Shown: positions 19,454 to 27,697 of the stretch, piece after piece
Numbering within the stretch: position 1 is the first letter of the stretch
How the letters are laid out: each line of letters begins with the position of its first letter
Source: Nocardioides zhouii
GTDB taxonomy: Bacteria > Actinomycetota > Actinomycetes > Propionibacteriales > Nocardioidaceae
Length of the DNA stretch: 64,000 nucleotides
Reading direction: 5' to 3'
Assembly (NCBI RefSeq): GCF_004137345.1
Contig: NZ_SDWV01000001.1
Coordinates: 62,001 to 126,000, forward strand
Notes under the pieces: model-generated
Databases searched by the model: none
Told to the model about the DNA's origin: nothing
Seen by the model: the letters and a program-made list of their open reading frames with translations, nothing else
Position numbers and translations under genes: made by a program

Positions 19454-19806
19454 CAGGCGGTGCGGGTGACCTGCCGCGTGTGGATGCTCCCCTGCGGGTC
19501 GCCGACCAGGACGGGTACGCCGGCCCCCGCGAAGTCCGTCGTGGCGGCCAGGTCGGGCTGGTCGCCGTCGGTCAGCACCACCGCCGCCTCCAGGCCGGTC
19601 GAGCCGGACGACAGCGCCATCGCGACGCAGACCTCGAGCGCGGACAGGCTCAGGTGCTCGAGGCGCACGCTCGCAGCGGCGTACGTCCGACCGTCGAGGT
19701 CGCGCACCGCGGCACCCTCGGTGGCCCGCGCACGCGCCCGGGTCGCCCTGGCCAGGGTGACCAGCTTGGCGTCCTCCGGGCCGAGGTCGGCCGTCTGCTC
19801 GCTCAT
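19453..19806 (-). CDS. Cytidine-deaminase-like protein without zinc motifs
   Basis: A 117-residue protein at the conserved place between the CNNM/CBS gene and era, where Mycobacterium has a cytidine-deaminase-like gene. The overall fold can be traced (RTYAAASVRLEHLSLSALE), but the HAE and PCxxC zinc-binding motifs of active deaminases are absent. It is therefore probably not a deaminase; a structural or binding role is possible. TAGGCT (19814-19819) is seven bases from the ATG. The homology claim rests mainly on synteny. Confidence 0.65.
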   Translation of the reverse strand: MSEQTADLGPEDAKLVTLARATRARARATEGAAVRDLDGRTYAAASVRLEHLSLSALEVCVAMALSSGSTGLEAAVVLTDGDQPDLAATTDFAGAGVPVLVGDPQGSIHTRQVTRTA

Positions 19807-19816
19807 GCGGGAAAGC

Positions 19817-21124
19817 CTAGTGAGCGGGCTGATTGGCCGCGTCGTCGACGTCCTCGTCGGCGGAGAGCACCGACACGAGCACGGTCTCGATCTTGTTGCG
19901 CCGGCCGGTGGCCCGCTCCGCCTCGAGGCGCAGGCCGTGGCACTCCACCACGGACCCGGGGATCGGCACCTTGCCGAGGTGCTTGGCCATCAGCCCGCCG
20001 ACGCTGTCCACGTCCTCGTCCTCGACGTCGAATCCGACGATCTCGTCGAGGTCGTCGACGGGGTAGCGCGACGAGACCCGGATGGCGCCGCCCTCGAGGT
20101 GCTCCACCTCGACCTCGTCGACGTCGTACTCGTCGGTGATCTCGCCGACGATCTCCTCGAGCACGTCCTCGATCGTGATCAGCCCGGCCGTGCCGCCGTA
20201 CTCGTCGACGACGATCGCGATGTGCTGGCGGCGGGCCTGCAGCTCGGTGAGGAGCGCGTCGACGGGCTTGGACTCGGGCACGTAGTGGACCGGGCGCATC
20301 ACCTCGTCGACCCGCTGGGTGAACTCGACGTCCGGAGCCTCGAAGTCACGGCGGACGAGGTCCTTGAGGTAGGCCATGCCGACGATGTCGTCGAGGTTCT
20401 CGTCGATCACCGGGATCCGCGAGTAGCCGCTGCGCAGGAAGAGGGAGAGCGTCTGGCGGATGTTCTTGTGGCGCTCGATGTAGACCATGTCGGGGCGCGG
20501 GACCATCACCTCGCGGGTGCTGGTGTCGCCGAGCTCGAAGACGGAGTGGATCATCCGGCGCTCGCCGGACTCGATCACCGCCGAGGCCTCGGCGAGGTCG
20601 ACGAGCTCGCGCAGCTCGGTCTCGGTGGAGAACGGTCCCTCGCTGAAGCCGCGGCCCGGCGTGATCGCGTTGCCGAGCAGGATCAGCAGCGCCGGGATCG
20701 GCCCCAGGATGGTGGTGACCAGCGACAGAGGGCCGGCCGAGAGGAGCGCGACCTTGGCGTCGTGCTGGCGACCGAGCGTGCGCGGCGCGACACCGATCAC
20801 CACGAACGAGACGACCAGCATGACCCCGACCGTGGTGAGCACGCTCGGCAGGAGCGAGTCGTGGTAGGCGTCGCGGGCCCAGGTGCTGACCAGCACAATG
20901 GCGCTGATCTCACTGAGCAGGCGCAGCAGCAGCGCGGTGTTGAGGTAGCGCGGCGGGTCGTCGAGGATCTGCACGAGCCGCTTCGCACCGGGCCGGCGCT
21001 CGGCGCGCAGCTCCTCGGCGCGGGCGCGCGAGAAGCCGTTGAGGGCGGCGTCGGCCGCCGAGAAGAGCCCGGCGAGGAACACCAGGAGTGCCGCCGAGCC
21101 GAGCTGCCAGATGTCGGCGGTCAT
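19817..21124 (-). CDS. CNNM-domain / CBS-pair membrane protein (CorC/HlyC family)
   Basis: A 435-residue membrane protein. Residues 1-190 hold about four hydrophobic segments of the CNNM (DUF21) domain, which in relatives transports Mg2+. Then comes a CBS pair ([16 protein letters not shown] and [24 protein letters not shown]) and a C-terminal CorC_HlyC domain. It probably acts in divalent-cation balance. It overlaps the ybeY stop by four bases and is downstream of phoH-ybeY in one operon. Confidence 0.9.
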   Translation of the reverse strand: MTADIWQLGSAALLVFLAGLFSAADAALNGFSRARAEELRAERRPGAKRLVQILDDPPRYLNTALLLRLLSEISAIVLVSTWARDAYHDSLLPSVLTTVGVMLVVSFVVIGVAPRTLGRQHDAKVALLSAGPLSLVTTILGPIPALLILLGNAITPGRGFSEGPFSTETELRELVDLAEASAVIESGERRMIHSVFELGDTSTREVMVPRPDMVYIERHKNIRQTLSLFLRSGYSRIPVIDENLDDIVGMAYLKDLVRRDFEAPDVEFTQRVDEVMRPVHYVPESKPVDALLTELQARRQHIAIVVDEYGGTAGLITIEDVLEEIVGEITDEYDVDEVEVEHLEGGAIRVSSRYPVDDLDEIVGFDVEDEDVDSVGGLMAKHLGKVPIPGSVVECHGLRLEAERATGRRNKIETVLVSVLSADEDVDDAANQPAH

Positions 21125-21582
21125 GCGTCAGCGGGGGCGGAGCGCCACTTCTCGAGGAGCTCGCCCTGCAGGCCGAACATCGCCGCGTGCTCCTCCGGCT
21201 CGGCGTGGTCGTAGCCGAGGAGGTGGAGGATGCCGTGGACGGTGAGCAGGTCGATCTCGGCCTCGCGGCCGTGACCGGCCTCCACGCCCTGTCGCTCGGC
21301 GACGGACGGCGCCAGGACGAGGTCGCCCAGGACGCCCTCCTCGGGCTCCTCGTTGACCAGGCCGGGGCGCAGCTCGTCCATGGGGAAGGCCAGCACGTCG
21401 GTCGGGCCGTCCTTGTCCATCCACTGCCCGTTGAGCTCGGCGATGGTGTCCTCGTCGACGGCCTTGATGCACAGCTCGGCCTGCGGGTGGACGCGCATCT
21501 CCTCCATCACGAAGCGCGCCAGCCGCGAGAGGCGGCGTACGTCGAGCTCGAGCCCCGATTCGTTGAGGACCTCGATGCTCAC
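21121..21582 (-). CDS. ybeY: Endoribonuclease YbeY (rRNA maturation)
   Basis: YbeY is a zinc RNase that matures the 3' end of 16S rRNA and takes part in ribosome quality control. The 153-residue protein has the zinc motif HGILHLLGYDHAEPEE (three His) and the upstream DKDGPTDVLAFPMDE. It overlaps the phoH stop by four bases and the CNNM gene start by four bases, indicating tight translational coupling. Confidence 0.95.
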   Translation of the reverse strand: MSIEVLNESGLELDVRRLSRLARFVMEEMRVHPQAELCIKAVDEDTIAELNGQWMDKDGPTDVLAFPMDELRPGLVNEEPEEGVLGDLVLAPSVAERQGVEAGHGREAEIDLLTVHGILHLLGYDHAEPEEHAAMFGLQGELLEKWRSAPADA

Positions 21583-22622
21583 CGGTTGGCCCTGTCTGCC
21601 TTCGTCGGCGCGGTGCGCGGACGCTGGCCCTGCGGCTCGGGCTGCGCGTCGAAGGTCTCGTACGCCTCGACGATGCGCCCGACGAGCCGGTGGCGTACGA
21701 CGTCGGTGGGCGTCAGGCGGCAGAAGGTGATGTCCTCCACGCCGTCGAGGATGCCCTCGACGACCCGCAGCCCGGACTTGGTGCCCGACGGCAGGTCGAC
21801 CTGGCTGGTGTCGCCGGTGACGACGATCCGCGAGCCGAAGCCGAGCCGGGTCAGGAACATCTTCATCTGCTCGGGTGTCGTGTTCTGCGCCTCGTCGAGG
21901 ATGATGAAGGAGTCGTTGAGCGAGCGGCCGCGCAGGAACGCCAGCGGCGCTACCTCGATGGTGCCGGCGGCCAGGAGCTTGGGGATCGTCTCGGGGTCGA
22001 CCATGTCGTGCAGCGCGTCGTAGAGCGGACGCAGGTAGGGGTCGATCTTCTCGCTGAGGGTGCCGGGGAGAAAGCCGAGCCGCTCCCCCGCCTCGACGGC
22101 CGGCCGGCTCAGGATGATCCGGTTGACCTCCTTGTTCTGCAGCGCCTGCACGGCCTTGGCCATCGCGAGGTAGGTCTTGCCGGTGCCGGCGGGGCCGATG
22201 CCGAAGGTGATCGTGCTGGTGTCGATCGACTCGACGTAGCGCTTCTGGTTCAGCGTCTTGGGTCGGATCGTGCGGCCGCGGTTGGACAGGATGTTGAGGC
22301 TCAGCACGTCGGCCGGGCGCTCCTGGGTCTCCGCACGCAGCATCTGGATGATCCGCTCGACGGTCTCGCCCGTCACGCCCTGACCGGTGCGGACGAGGGT
22401 GACGACCTCGTCGAGGAGGCGCTCGGCCATCGCGACCTCGGCGGAGTCGCCGGCCAGCGTGATGCGGTTGCCGCGGACGTGGATGGTCGCCTCGAAGGCC
22501 CGCTCGATCAGCCGGAGGTGCTCGTCGCCCGGACCCAGGACGGAGACCATGTCGATGCTGTTGGGGACCACGACGGTGTGCGTCGGCTTGTCCTGCGGGT
22601 TGGTGCGGGTCGTGTCAGTCAT
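21579..22622 (-). CDS. phoH: PhoH-family ATPase
   Basis: A 347-residue PhoH protein: an N-terminal KH-like region (residues 20-90), then P-loop GPAGTGKTYLAMA, Walker B FIILDEAQN and sensor VVTGDTSQVD. PhoH proteins are thought to be RNA-linked helicases or nucleases-associated ATPases, and pairing with ybeY is conserved across bacteria. The ATG at 22622 is preferred; a start 75 bases upstream is far from any motif. TAGCAT near 22670 could be the -10, leaving a leader of about 40 bases. Confidence 0.92.
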   Translation of the reverse strand: MTDTTRTNPQDKPTHTVVVPNSIDMVSVLGPGDEHLRLIERAFEATIHVRGNRITLAGDSAEVAMAERLLDEVVTLVRTGQGVTGETVERIIQMLRAETQERPADVLSLNILSNRGRTIRPKTLNQKRYVESIDTSTITFGIGPAGTGKTYLAMAKAVQALQNKEVNRIILSRPAVEAGERLGFLPGTLSEKIDPYLRPLYDALHDMVDPETIPKLLAAGTIEVAPLAFLRGRSLNDSFIILDEAQNTTPEQMKMFLTRLGFGSRIVVTGDTSQVDLPSGTKSGLRVVEGILDGVEDITFCRLTPTDVVRHRLVGRIVEAYETFDAQPEPQGQRPRTAPTKADRANR

Positions 22623-22710
22623 GGATGCCCGTGACGGGCGGCCTTCCGGGTCGGTGGCGGAGCACCTCCATGCTACCGAGCGGGCGGCGCCGACCACACC
22701 CGAGTAACGC

Positions 22711-23919
22711 TCAGGGGCGGGTGACCTGCAGCATCCCCAGGCACATCTCGTCGGTGGTGCCCTCGCCCCACACGACGTAGCGGTCGGGCTGGCCCTCGAA
22801 GGACGGGAGCTTGTCGCGCAGCCACTGGACGTGGGTGCACGTCACCTTCACCTGCTCGAAGGGCTGGAGCGTGATCGGCTCGATCGGCCGGCTGCCCTGG
22901 TCGTCGAAGTCCCAGACCGGGATGTCGAGGATGGTCTGCGCCTGCGGCGTGCCGGGTCGGACCTCGATCTTGATCGAACGTCCGAGCAGGTGCATGTGGC
23001 CCGCCACGCCATGGATCGTGATCGGCTCGGACAGGGTGCGCAGGCACGTCTGCGTGTTCCCCGGATCGGGCTTGCCGCCGCAGAGCAGGTGGAGGAGGTC
23101 GGCGGTGTTGCCCTCGGCCCCGAAGCGCTCCTTGACGTCGGCCAGGGCCGCGGCGCGGTCGCACAGCTCGCCGTCGGAGTGCTTCGGCCGGCACGGGAGC
23201 TCGACCGGCGCGGGCAGGAGCATGGTGCTGAGTGACTGGTAGCGACGCGTGGCCGGAGCGAGCCGGAGCTGCGCGGCCGAGGTGTCGGGCTGCTGCCCGG
23301 CGAGCAGGTTGTAGTGCACCTGCATCACGACGCGGCTGCCCTTGGCCAGGCGGATGCCGAAGCCGGGCTTGATCACCGACTCCTCACCACCGGGCGCCCA
23401 CGCGCCGATCCACGGCGAGTTGTTCACGTTCTGGAAGGGGTCGAGACCGGTGCCGCCGAAGCACGTCCACCCCTCGCCCTCCTCGGTCGCGTCCTTGGCC
23501 TCGGCCGCGGCCACCTGCTCGGGCGGCACCTGGAACAGGATCACGTGGTGCACGACGTCGGGGTTGCCCGGCAGCACCTGGGTGCCGGTCAGCCACGCGG
23601 CCTTGTCGAGCTCGGGGTCGAGGAGGAAGCACCGGTAGTCGTCGGTGCCGGTGCCGTAGGGCGCGGACGGCGTGTAGGTGCCGGGCATCGCGATCGTCGT
23701 ACGCGTCTCTCCCGCGCGCAGCGGCTTGGACTTCGCAGGCTCGGCGTAGTGGCCGGTGTGTCCCTGGGCTGCGGCCTCCTCGACCGCGGCCGACGAGGAC
23801 GGCAACGCGTCCGGCGGCTGGGTCGCGCTCCTGTCCGAGGTGGCGTTGCCACCGCAGGCGGCGAGCGTGAGCAGACCCGTGGCGAGGGCGGTGGCGAGGA
23901 GGGAGCGGGTGCGGCGCAT
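22711..23919 (-). CDS. Lipoprotein of the type II copper monooxygenase family (PHM-like)
   Basis: A 402-residue predicted lipoprotein (lipobox TLAAC, Cys 22). It carries all six copper ligands known from peptidylglycine hydroxylating monooxygenase: His 124 and His 125 (VVHHVILF), His 202 (VHYNLL), His 308 and His 310 (AGHMHLLG), and Met 392 (TDEMCLG). The spacing and the terminal EMC match the CuH and CuM sites. It is likely an extracytoplasmic oxygenase or electron-transfer protein; the bacterial substrate is unknown. It lies downstream of HIT on the same strand with a seven-base gap. Confidence 0.85.
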   Translation of the reverse strand: MRRTRSLLATALATGLLTLAACGGNATSDRSATQPPDALPSSSAAVEEAAAQGHTGHYAEPAKSKPLRAGETRTTIAMPGTYTPSAPYGTGTDDYRCFLLDPELDKAAWLTGTQVLPGNPDVVHHVILFQVPPEQVAAAEAKDATEEGEGWTCFGGTGLDPFQNVNNSPWIGAWAPGGEESVIKPGFGIRLAKGSRVVMQVHYNLLAGQQPDTSAAQLRLAPATRRYQSLSTMLLPAPVELPCRPKHSDGELCDRAAALADVKERFGAEGNTADLLHLLCGGKPDPGNTQTCLRTLSEPITIHGVAGHMHLLGRSIKIEVRPGTPQAQTILDIPVWDFDDQGSRPIEPITLQPFEQVKVTCTHVQWLRDKLPSFEGQPDRYVVWGEGTTDEMCLGMLQVTRP

Positions 23920-23925
23920 CGGGGC

Positions 23926-24279
23926 TCAGATCAGGGACTCGGTCATGCCCGGCGCGGCGCCGAGCACGTGGACGTGGGTGTGGAAGACGGTCTGCCCGGC
24001 GCCCGCGCCGGTGTTGGCGATCAGCCGGTAGTCCGCATTGCCGGAGCCGCGCGCGACCTCGTCGGCCAGCGCCACCAGGTGGCCGATGCTCGCCGGATCG
24101 GCGGCGGCCGAGGCGGCCGCGTTCTCGTGGTGGTCGAGCGGCGCGACGAGCACGTGGAACGGCGCCTGCGGATGGAGGTCGCGGAAGGCGATCGCGTGCT
24201 CCGAGCGGCCGAGCACCTCGGCCGGGATGTCGCCCGCGACGATCTTGCAGAAGACGCAGTCGGGCGCGGGCGTGCTCAT
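23926..24279 (-). CDS. HIT-family (histidine triad) protein
   Basis: A 117-residue nucleotide hydrolase/transferase of the HINT type. CVFCKIVAGDIPAEVL opens the protein and HTHVHVLG is the histidine triad. It probably hydrolyses adenosine phosphoramidates. TACGCT (24286-24291) is exactly six bases before the ATG, with no Shine-Dalgarno, suggesting leaderless translation. It is divergent from the GerMN lipoprotein and cotranscribed with the copper monooxygenase-like gene. Confidence 0.92.
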   Translation of the reverse strand: MSTPAPDCVFCKIVAGDIPAEVLGRSEHAIAFRDLHPQAPFHVLVAPLDHHENAAASAAADPASIGHLVALADEVARGSGNADYRLIANTGAGAGQTVFHTHVHVLGAAPGMTESLI

Positions 24280-24312
24280 CGACCCAGCGTAGTGCGGCGG
24301 GCACCCGGCGTG

Positions 24313-24342
24313 GGACCGATTGGACGGCGCGCTCGTCCAACT
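24313..24342 (+). promoter_or_regulatory. Candidate ECF-type promoter of the GerMN lipoprotein gene
   Basis: GGACC, then 16 bases, then CGTCCAACT. The same layout, with an identical nine-base -10 region, occurs before the sigma factor gene at 25298-25327. ECF promoters commonly have an AAC/ACC-type -35 and a CGTC -10 at this distance. An in-frame GTG follows eight bases after CGTC. Confidence 0.6.
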
Positions 24343-24354
24343 ACCGTGAAGAAC

Positions 24355-25293
24355 ATGACCGTCCCCACTCGCCGCCCGACCGTACGACGCTGGGCGGGCG
24401 CCTCCGCCGTCGTCCTGCTCAGCAGCCTCACGCTGGTCGCGTGCAGCGACGACGACCCGGTGCCGACGTCCGGGGAGACCCGCGAGCCGGGCGGCTCGAA
24501 GAAGTCACCGAAGCCGACCGAGGAGCCGACCGCGGAGCCCACCGCCTCCGAGTCGCCCACCGACGACGGCACCACCGTCCCGATCTACTGGGTCGGCGAC
24601 GGGCCCGGTGGCCAGCCGCGGCTCTTCCGCGAGTTCCACCGGGTCGAGGGCAACCCGCTGACCGAGGCCGCACGGTTGGTCATGGGTGGCGGCCAGCCCG
24701 ACGACCCCGACTACCGCACGCTCTGGCCCGAGGTCGAGGTCGCCGACGTCGGTGCCACCGACGGGATCCTGCTGGTGCAGGTGCCGGGCGACGGCTTCAC
24801 CGACCGCCCCGACGGCATGTCGAAGCGCGACGCCGAGCTCGCGCTGCAGCAGCTCGTCTACACGCTGCAGGGCGTGCAGCAGGAGCGGGTGCCGATCCTG
24901 ATCAAGCGTGGCGGCAGCGACTTCCGCCTGTTCGGGCTGCCGACCGACACTGAGTTCGCCCAGGCCAGCGCGCTGGAGACGCTCAACCTGGTCAGCATCA
25001 CCTCCCCCGTCGAGGGCGCCACCGTCACCGGCGACACCCTCACGGTGACCGGTGTCGCGAACTCCTTCGAGGCCAGCGGTCCGTGCCGGCTGCTCGCGGG
25101 CGAGGACGAGCTGGCGGTGGTCGGCTACCAGGCCGAGGGCTGGATGGAGGACAAGCTCTTCCCCTTCGAGGCCGAGATCCCGCTCGACGGCGTCACCGGC
25201 GAGGTGGTCCTCCAGTGCGAGACCGACGACCCGAGCGGCGGCGCCGAGGGCAACGGCCCGAGCATCGACACCAAGACGATCACCGTCCAGTAG
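24355..25293 (+). CDS. GerMN and Gmad2 domain lipoprotein
   Basis: A 312-residue predicted lipoprotein (lipobox LTLVAC, Cys 30) with a Glu/Pro/Thr-rich linker to about residue 75. The GerMN domain follows (VPIYWVGD start, ALQQLVYTLQG core, about 78-205), then a Gmad2 immunoglobulin-like domain (SITSPVEGATVTGDTLTVTG) with a GWMEDKLFPFE signature. These domains occur in envelope proteins of Actinobacteria and spore formers. A paralogue lies 600 bases downstream. A GTG at 24346, nine bases upstream, could be the true leaderless start given the promoter. Confidence 0.85.
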   Translation: MTVPTRRPTVRRWAGASAVVLLSSLTLVACSDDDPVPTSGETREPGGSKKSPKPTEEPTAEPTASESPTDDGTTVPIYWVGDGPGGQPRLFREFHRVEGNPLTEAARLVMGGGQPDDPDYRTLWPEVEVADVGATDGILLVQVPGDGFTDRPDGMSKRDAELALQQLVYTLQGVQQERVPILIKRGGSDFRLFGLPTDTEFAQASALETLNLVSITSPVEGATVTGDTLTVTGVANSFEASGPCRLLAGEDELAVVGYQAEGWMEDKLFPFEAEIPLDGVTGEVVLQCETDDPSGGAEGNGPSIDTKTITVQ

Positions 25294-25297
25294 CCGT

Positions 25298-25327
25298 CAA
25301 CCAGGTCGGCGGCTGGCGCGTCCAACT
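25298..25327 (+). promoter_or_regulatory. Candidate autoregulated ECF promoter before the sigma gene
   Basis: CAACC, 16 bases, CGTCCAACT, matching the element at 24313-24342. A GTG in frame with the sigma gene begins seven bases after CGTC. The match suggests the sigma factor drives both its own operon and the lipoprotein. Confidence 0.6.
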
Positions 25328-25368
25328 GCGTGACCATCCAGACCAGGCCTCGTCGAGGGAGGGTGCCC

Positions 25369-25899
25369 GTGGCCGAGCACCTCAGCCTCCGTGGTGCCGA
25401 CGCCGACGCGGCCGTCGAGCAGCTCTACGCCGCCCACTGGCGCCAGCTGGTGCGGTTGTCGGTGCTCCTCGTGCACGACCAGGCCGCGGCCGAGGACGTC
25501 GTGCAGGACGCCTTCGTCGAGATGCACGGCAGGTGGTCGCGGCTGCGCAACCCCGACAAGGCCCTCGCCTACCTGCGCCAGGCCGTGGTCAACCGCTCGC
25601 GGTCGGTGCTCCGGCACCGCGTGGTGGTCGAGAAGCACGCGCGTACGTCGCCGTCCGGTGAGGGCTTGGTCGACGGACCGACCGTGGGCGGCGCCCGGCG
25701 CGACGCCGTACGAGCAGCGCTGCTCCTGCTCTCCGAGCGGCAGCGCGGGGTGCTCGTGCTGCGGCACTACCTGGACTGGTCGGAGGCGCAGATCGCCGAC
25801 GCGCTGGACATCTCGCCGGGCTCGGTCAAGGCGCACGCACACCGAGGCAGCGCCGCCCTGCGCGAGCTGCTCGGCGACTGGTGGGAGGACGAGTCATGA
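25369..25899 (+). CDS. ECF RNA polymerase sigma factor (SigE-family)
   Basis: A 176-residue ECF sigma factor. Region 2 is YAAHWRQLVRLSVLLVHDQAAAEDVVQD (positions about 19-45, quoted in parts: QAAAEDVVQDAF), and region 4 is LDWSEAQIADALDISPGSVK with the helix-turn-helix. It would redirect RNA polymerase to a small regulon. The GTG at 25369 is chosen for the strong GGGAGGG five bases upstream; a GTG at 25330, just after the candidate ECF promoter, is the alternative leaderless start and adds 13 residues. The stop overlaps the next gene (ATGA), the usual place of an anti-sigma gene. Confidence 0.9.
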   Translation: MAEHLSLRGADADAAVEQLYAAHWRQLVRLSVLLVHDQAAAEDVVQDAFVEMHGRWSRLRNPDKALAYLRQAVVNRSRSVLRHRVVVEKHARTSPSGEGLVDGPTVGGARRDAVRAALLLLSERQRGVLVLRHYLDWSEAQIADALDISPGSVKAHAHRGSAALRELLGDWWEDES

Positions 25900-26960
25900 G
25901 CGACCGGATCAAGGACCTGCTCGGCGAGGTGGCCGACGGCGTCGAGCCGGGCGACCGGCTGGACGCGATCCGCGCCGCCACTGCCGATGACGGTCGACGT
26001 ACGGGCCGGGGGTGGTGGGCCGCCGGCGGCGTCGGCCTCATCGCCGCCTCGGTGGTGACGGCGCTCGCGCTATCGACGGGTGGTACGCCGCAGGGCAACG
26101 ACCCCGAGCCCGCCGGACCCGCGCCGACGACCCCGACGGGCGCGCCGACCACCATCACCGACGGACCCCTGCCCGGCGACGTCGCAGGGGAGGTGCCGGT
26201 CTACTTCATCGGTGACACCCCCAACGGCCCCCGGCTCTACCGCGAGGACCGCTACGTGGACGTCGGGTACGGCGAGAGCACGCTGGCCGGCGTGATCGGC
26301 GTGGCGCTGGGCCGCTCGCGGGACGGGTCCCCGCGCCCCCCGCTGGACCCGGACTACCGCGTGGTGTGGCCCGCCGACACCTTCGGCACCGCCGCCCTGG
26401 ACAAGGAGACCGGCGAGATCGGCATCACCGTCGGGAGCACCAACGGGGACTCCGCGTCGCTGCGGGAGCGCGGCGACCTCAGCGCCGAGGAGGCCTCGCT
26501 GGCCGTGGAGGCGCTGATCCGCACCGCCCAGGGGGTCGTCGACCGGGAGGCACCCGTCCGCTTCTACCTCGACGGCGAGATCACCGACCAGATCCTCGGC
26601 GTGCCGACCTCGGAGCCGCTGGCCGCGGGGCCCGACCTGGACGTCCTCGCCCACGTCTCGCTCGAGTACCCGTCGGAGGGCCGCTTGGTCGACAACGACG
26701 CCCCGTTCACCGTGCGAGGCCTCGGCAACTCGTTCGAGGGCAACATCGTCACCCGCATCCAGCGGTGGGAGGGCACCGCCGTGGTCGCGGAGGTGCCGAC
26801 CATCGCGGGCTGGATGGACGATCGGCTCTTCCCCTTCGAGGTCACCTTCGACCTCACCGACGTGCCGCCGGGCGAGTACGTCGTGATCTCGCGCACCGAC
26901 GACCCCTCGGGAGCCGGGAACTTCGACACCGACACCCGACGGATCACGCTCGTCGACTAG
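25896..26960 (+). CDS. Single-pass GerMN/Gmad2 protein, candidate sigma regulator
   Basis: A 354-residue paralogue of the lipoprotein at 24355. It replaces the lipobox with a short cytoplasmic N-terminus (residues 1-40) and one transmembrane helix (about 41-61). Outside are a Pro/Thr linker, a GerMN domain (VPVYFIGDTPNGPRLYRE onward) and a Gmad2 domain sharing GWMDDRLFPFE and TDDPSG with its paralogue. Position and topology are those of a membrane anti-sigma factor, although no zinc or known anti-sigma motif is seen. It may sense the envelope through the outer domains. This role is an inference. Confidence 0.85.
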   Translation: MSDRIKDLLGEVADGVEPGDRLDAIRAATADDGRRTGRGWWAAGGVGLIAASVVTALALSTGGTPQGNDPEPAGPAPTTPTGAPTTITDGPLPGDVAGEVPVYFIGDTPNGPRLYREDRYVDVGYGESTLAGVIGVALGRSRDGSPRPPLDPDYRVVWPADTFGTAALDKETGEIGITVGSTNGDSASLRERGDLSAEEASLAVEALIRTAQGVVDREAPVRFYLDGEITDQILGVPTSEPLAAGPDLDVLAHVSLEYPSEGRLVDNDAPFTVRGLGNSFEGNIVTRIQRWEGTAVVAEVPTIAGWMDDRLFPFEVTFDLTDVPPGEYVVISRTDDPSGAGNFDTDTRRITLVD

Positions 26961-27697
26961 GCCCAGCGACTCGTACGTGCCAGCAGCGCCGCGACCGCGA
27001 CGACCCCGGCCGTCGAGGTCCGCAGCACCTCGGCGCCGAGGCGTACGGACACGGCGCCGGCGGCGACCAGCGCCTCGAGCTCGTCGGGCGCGATGCCGCC
27101 CTCGGGCCCGACGACAACGACGATCCTCCCGGAGGCGGGTACGTCAACCGCGCTGAGCGGTGCGGTCGCGTCCTCGTGGAGCACGACGGCGAGGTCGGCG
27201 TCGGCGATGATCGCGGCGAGCTCGGCGGTCGTGGTGAGCGGCGTGACGGTGGGCAGCCACGAGCGGCGCGACTGCTTGGCGGCCTCCCGCGCGGTGGCCT
27301 GCCACTTCGCGTGGGACTTCGCGGCGCGCTCGCCCTTCCAGACCGCCACGGAGCGCGATGCCGCCCACGGCACGATCCGGTCGACGCCGACCTCGGTCAG
27401 CACCTCGACGGCGAGCTCACCGCGCTCGCCCTTCGGGAGGGCCTGGACGACGGTGATCGCCGGGTCCGGCCGCTCGCCGCGCGACACCGATTCGACGGTG
27501 ACGGCGAAGACCCGCTTGCCCGTCGACGCAACCGGACCGGTGACGGAGGTGCCGAGGCCGTCTGTCAGCACCACGTGCTCACCCTCGCGGAGACGGCGTA
27601 CGGCGACCGCGTGGTGCGCCTCGTCGCCCGTCACCTCGACGAGCGCACCGGGCGACACCCCGGCCAGCGACTCGACGAGGTGGACCGGGAGGGACAT
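26957..27697 (-). CDS. rsmE: 16S rRNA (uracil1498-N3)-methyltransferase RsmE
   Basis: A 246-residue SPOUT-family methyltransferase. The N-terminal PUA-like part (GDEAHHAVAVRRLREGE) is followed by the trefoil knot, with VVVVGPEGGIAPDELEAL and RLGAEVLRTSTAGV binding SAM. It methylates U1498 of 16S rRNA. Its ATG overlaps the dnaJ stop (ATGA), the arrangement conserved in Actinobacteria, so it is last in the hrcA-dnaJ-rsmE operon. Confidence 0.95.
   Translation of the reverse strand: MSLPVHLVESLAGVSPGALVEVTGDEAHHAVAVRRLREGEHVVLTDGLGTSVTGPVASTGKRVFAVTVESVSRGERPDPAITVVQALPKGERGELAVEVLTEVGVDRIVPWAASRSVAVWKGERAAKSHAKWQATAREAAKQSRRSWLPTVTPLTTTAELAAIIADADLAVVLHEDATAPLSAVDVPASGRIVVVVGPEGGIAPDELEALVAAGAVSVRLGAEVLRTSTAGVVAVAALLARTSRWA

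Noticed and set aside
17981-21214. A 1077-codon open frame on the plus strand
   Set aside because: It is antisense to tmsA, the deaminase-like gene and the CNNM/CBS gene, which all have firm family matches.
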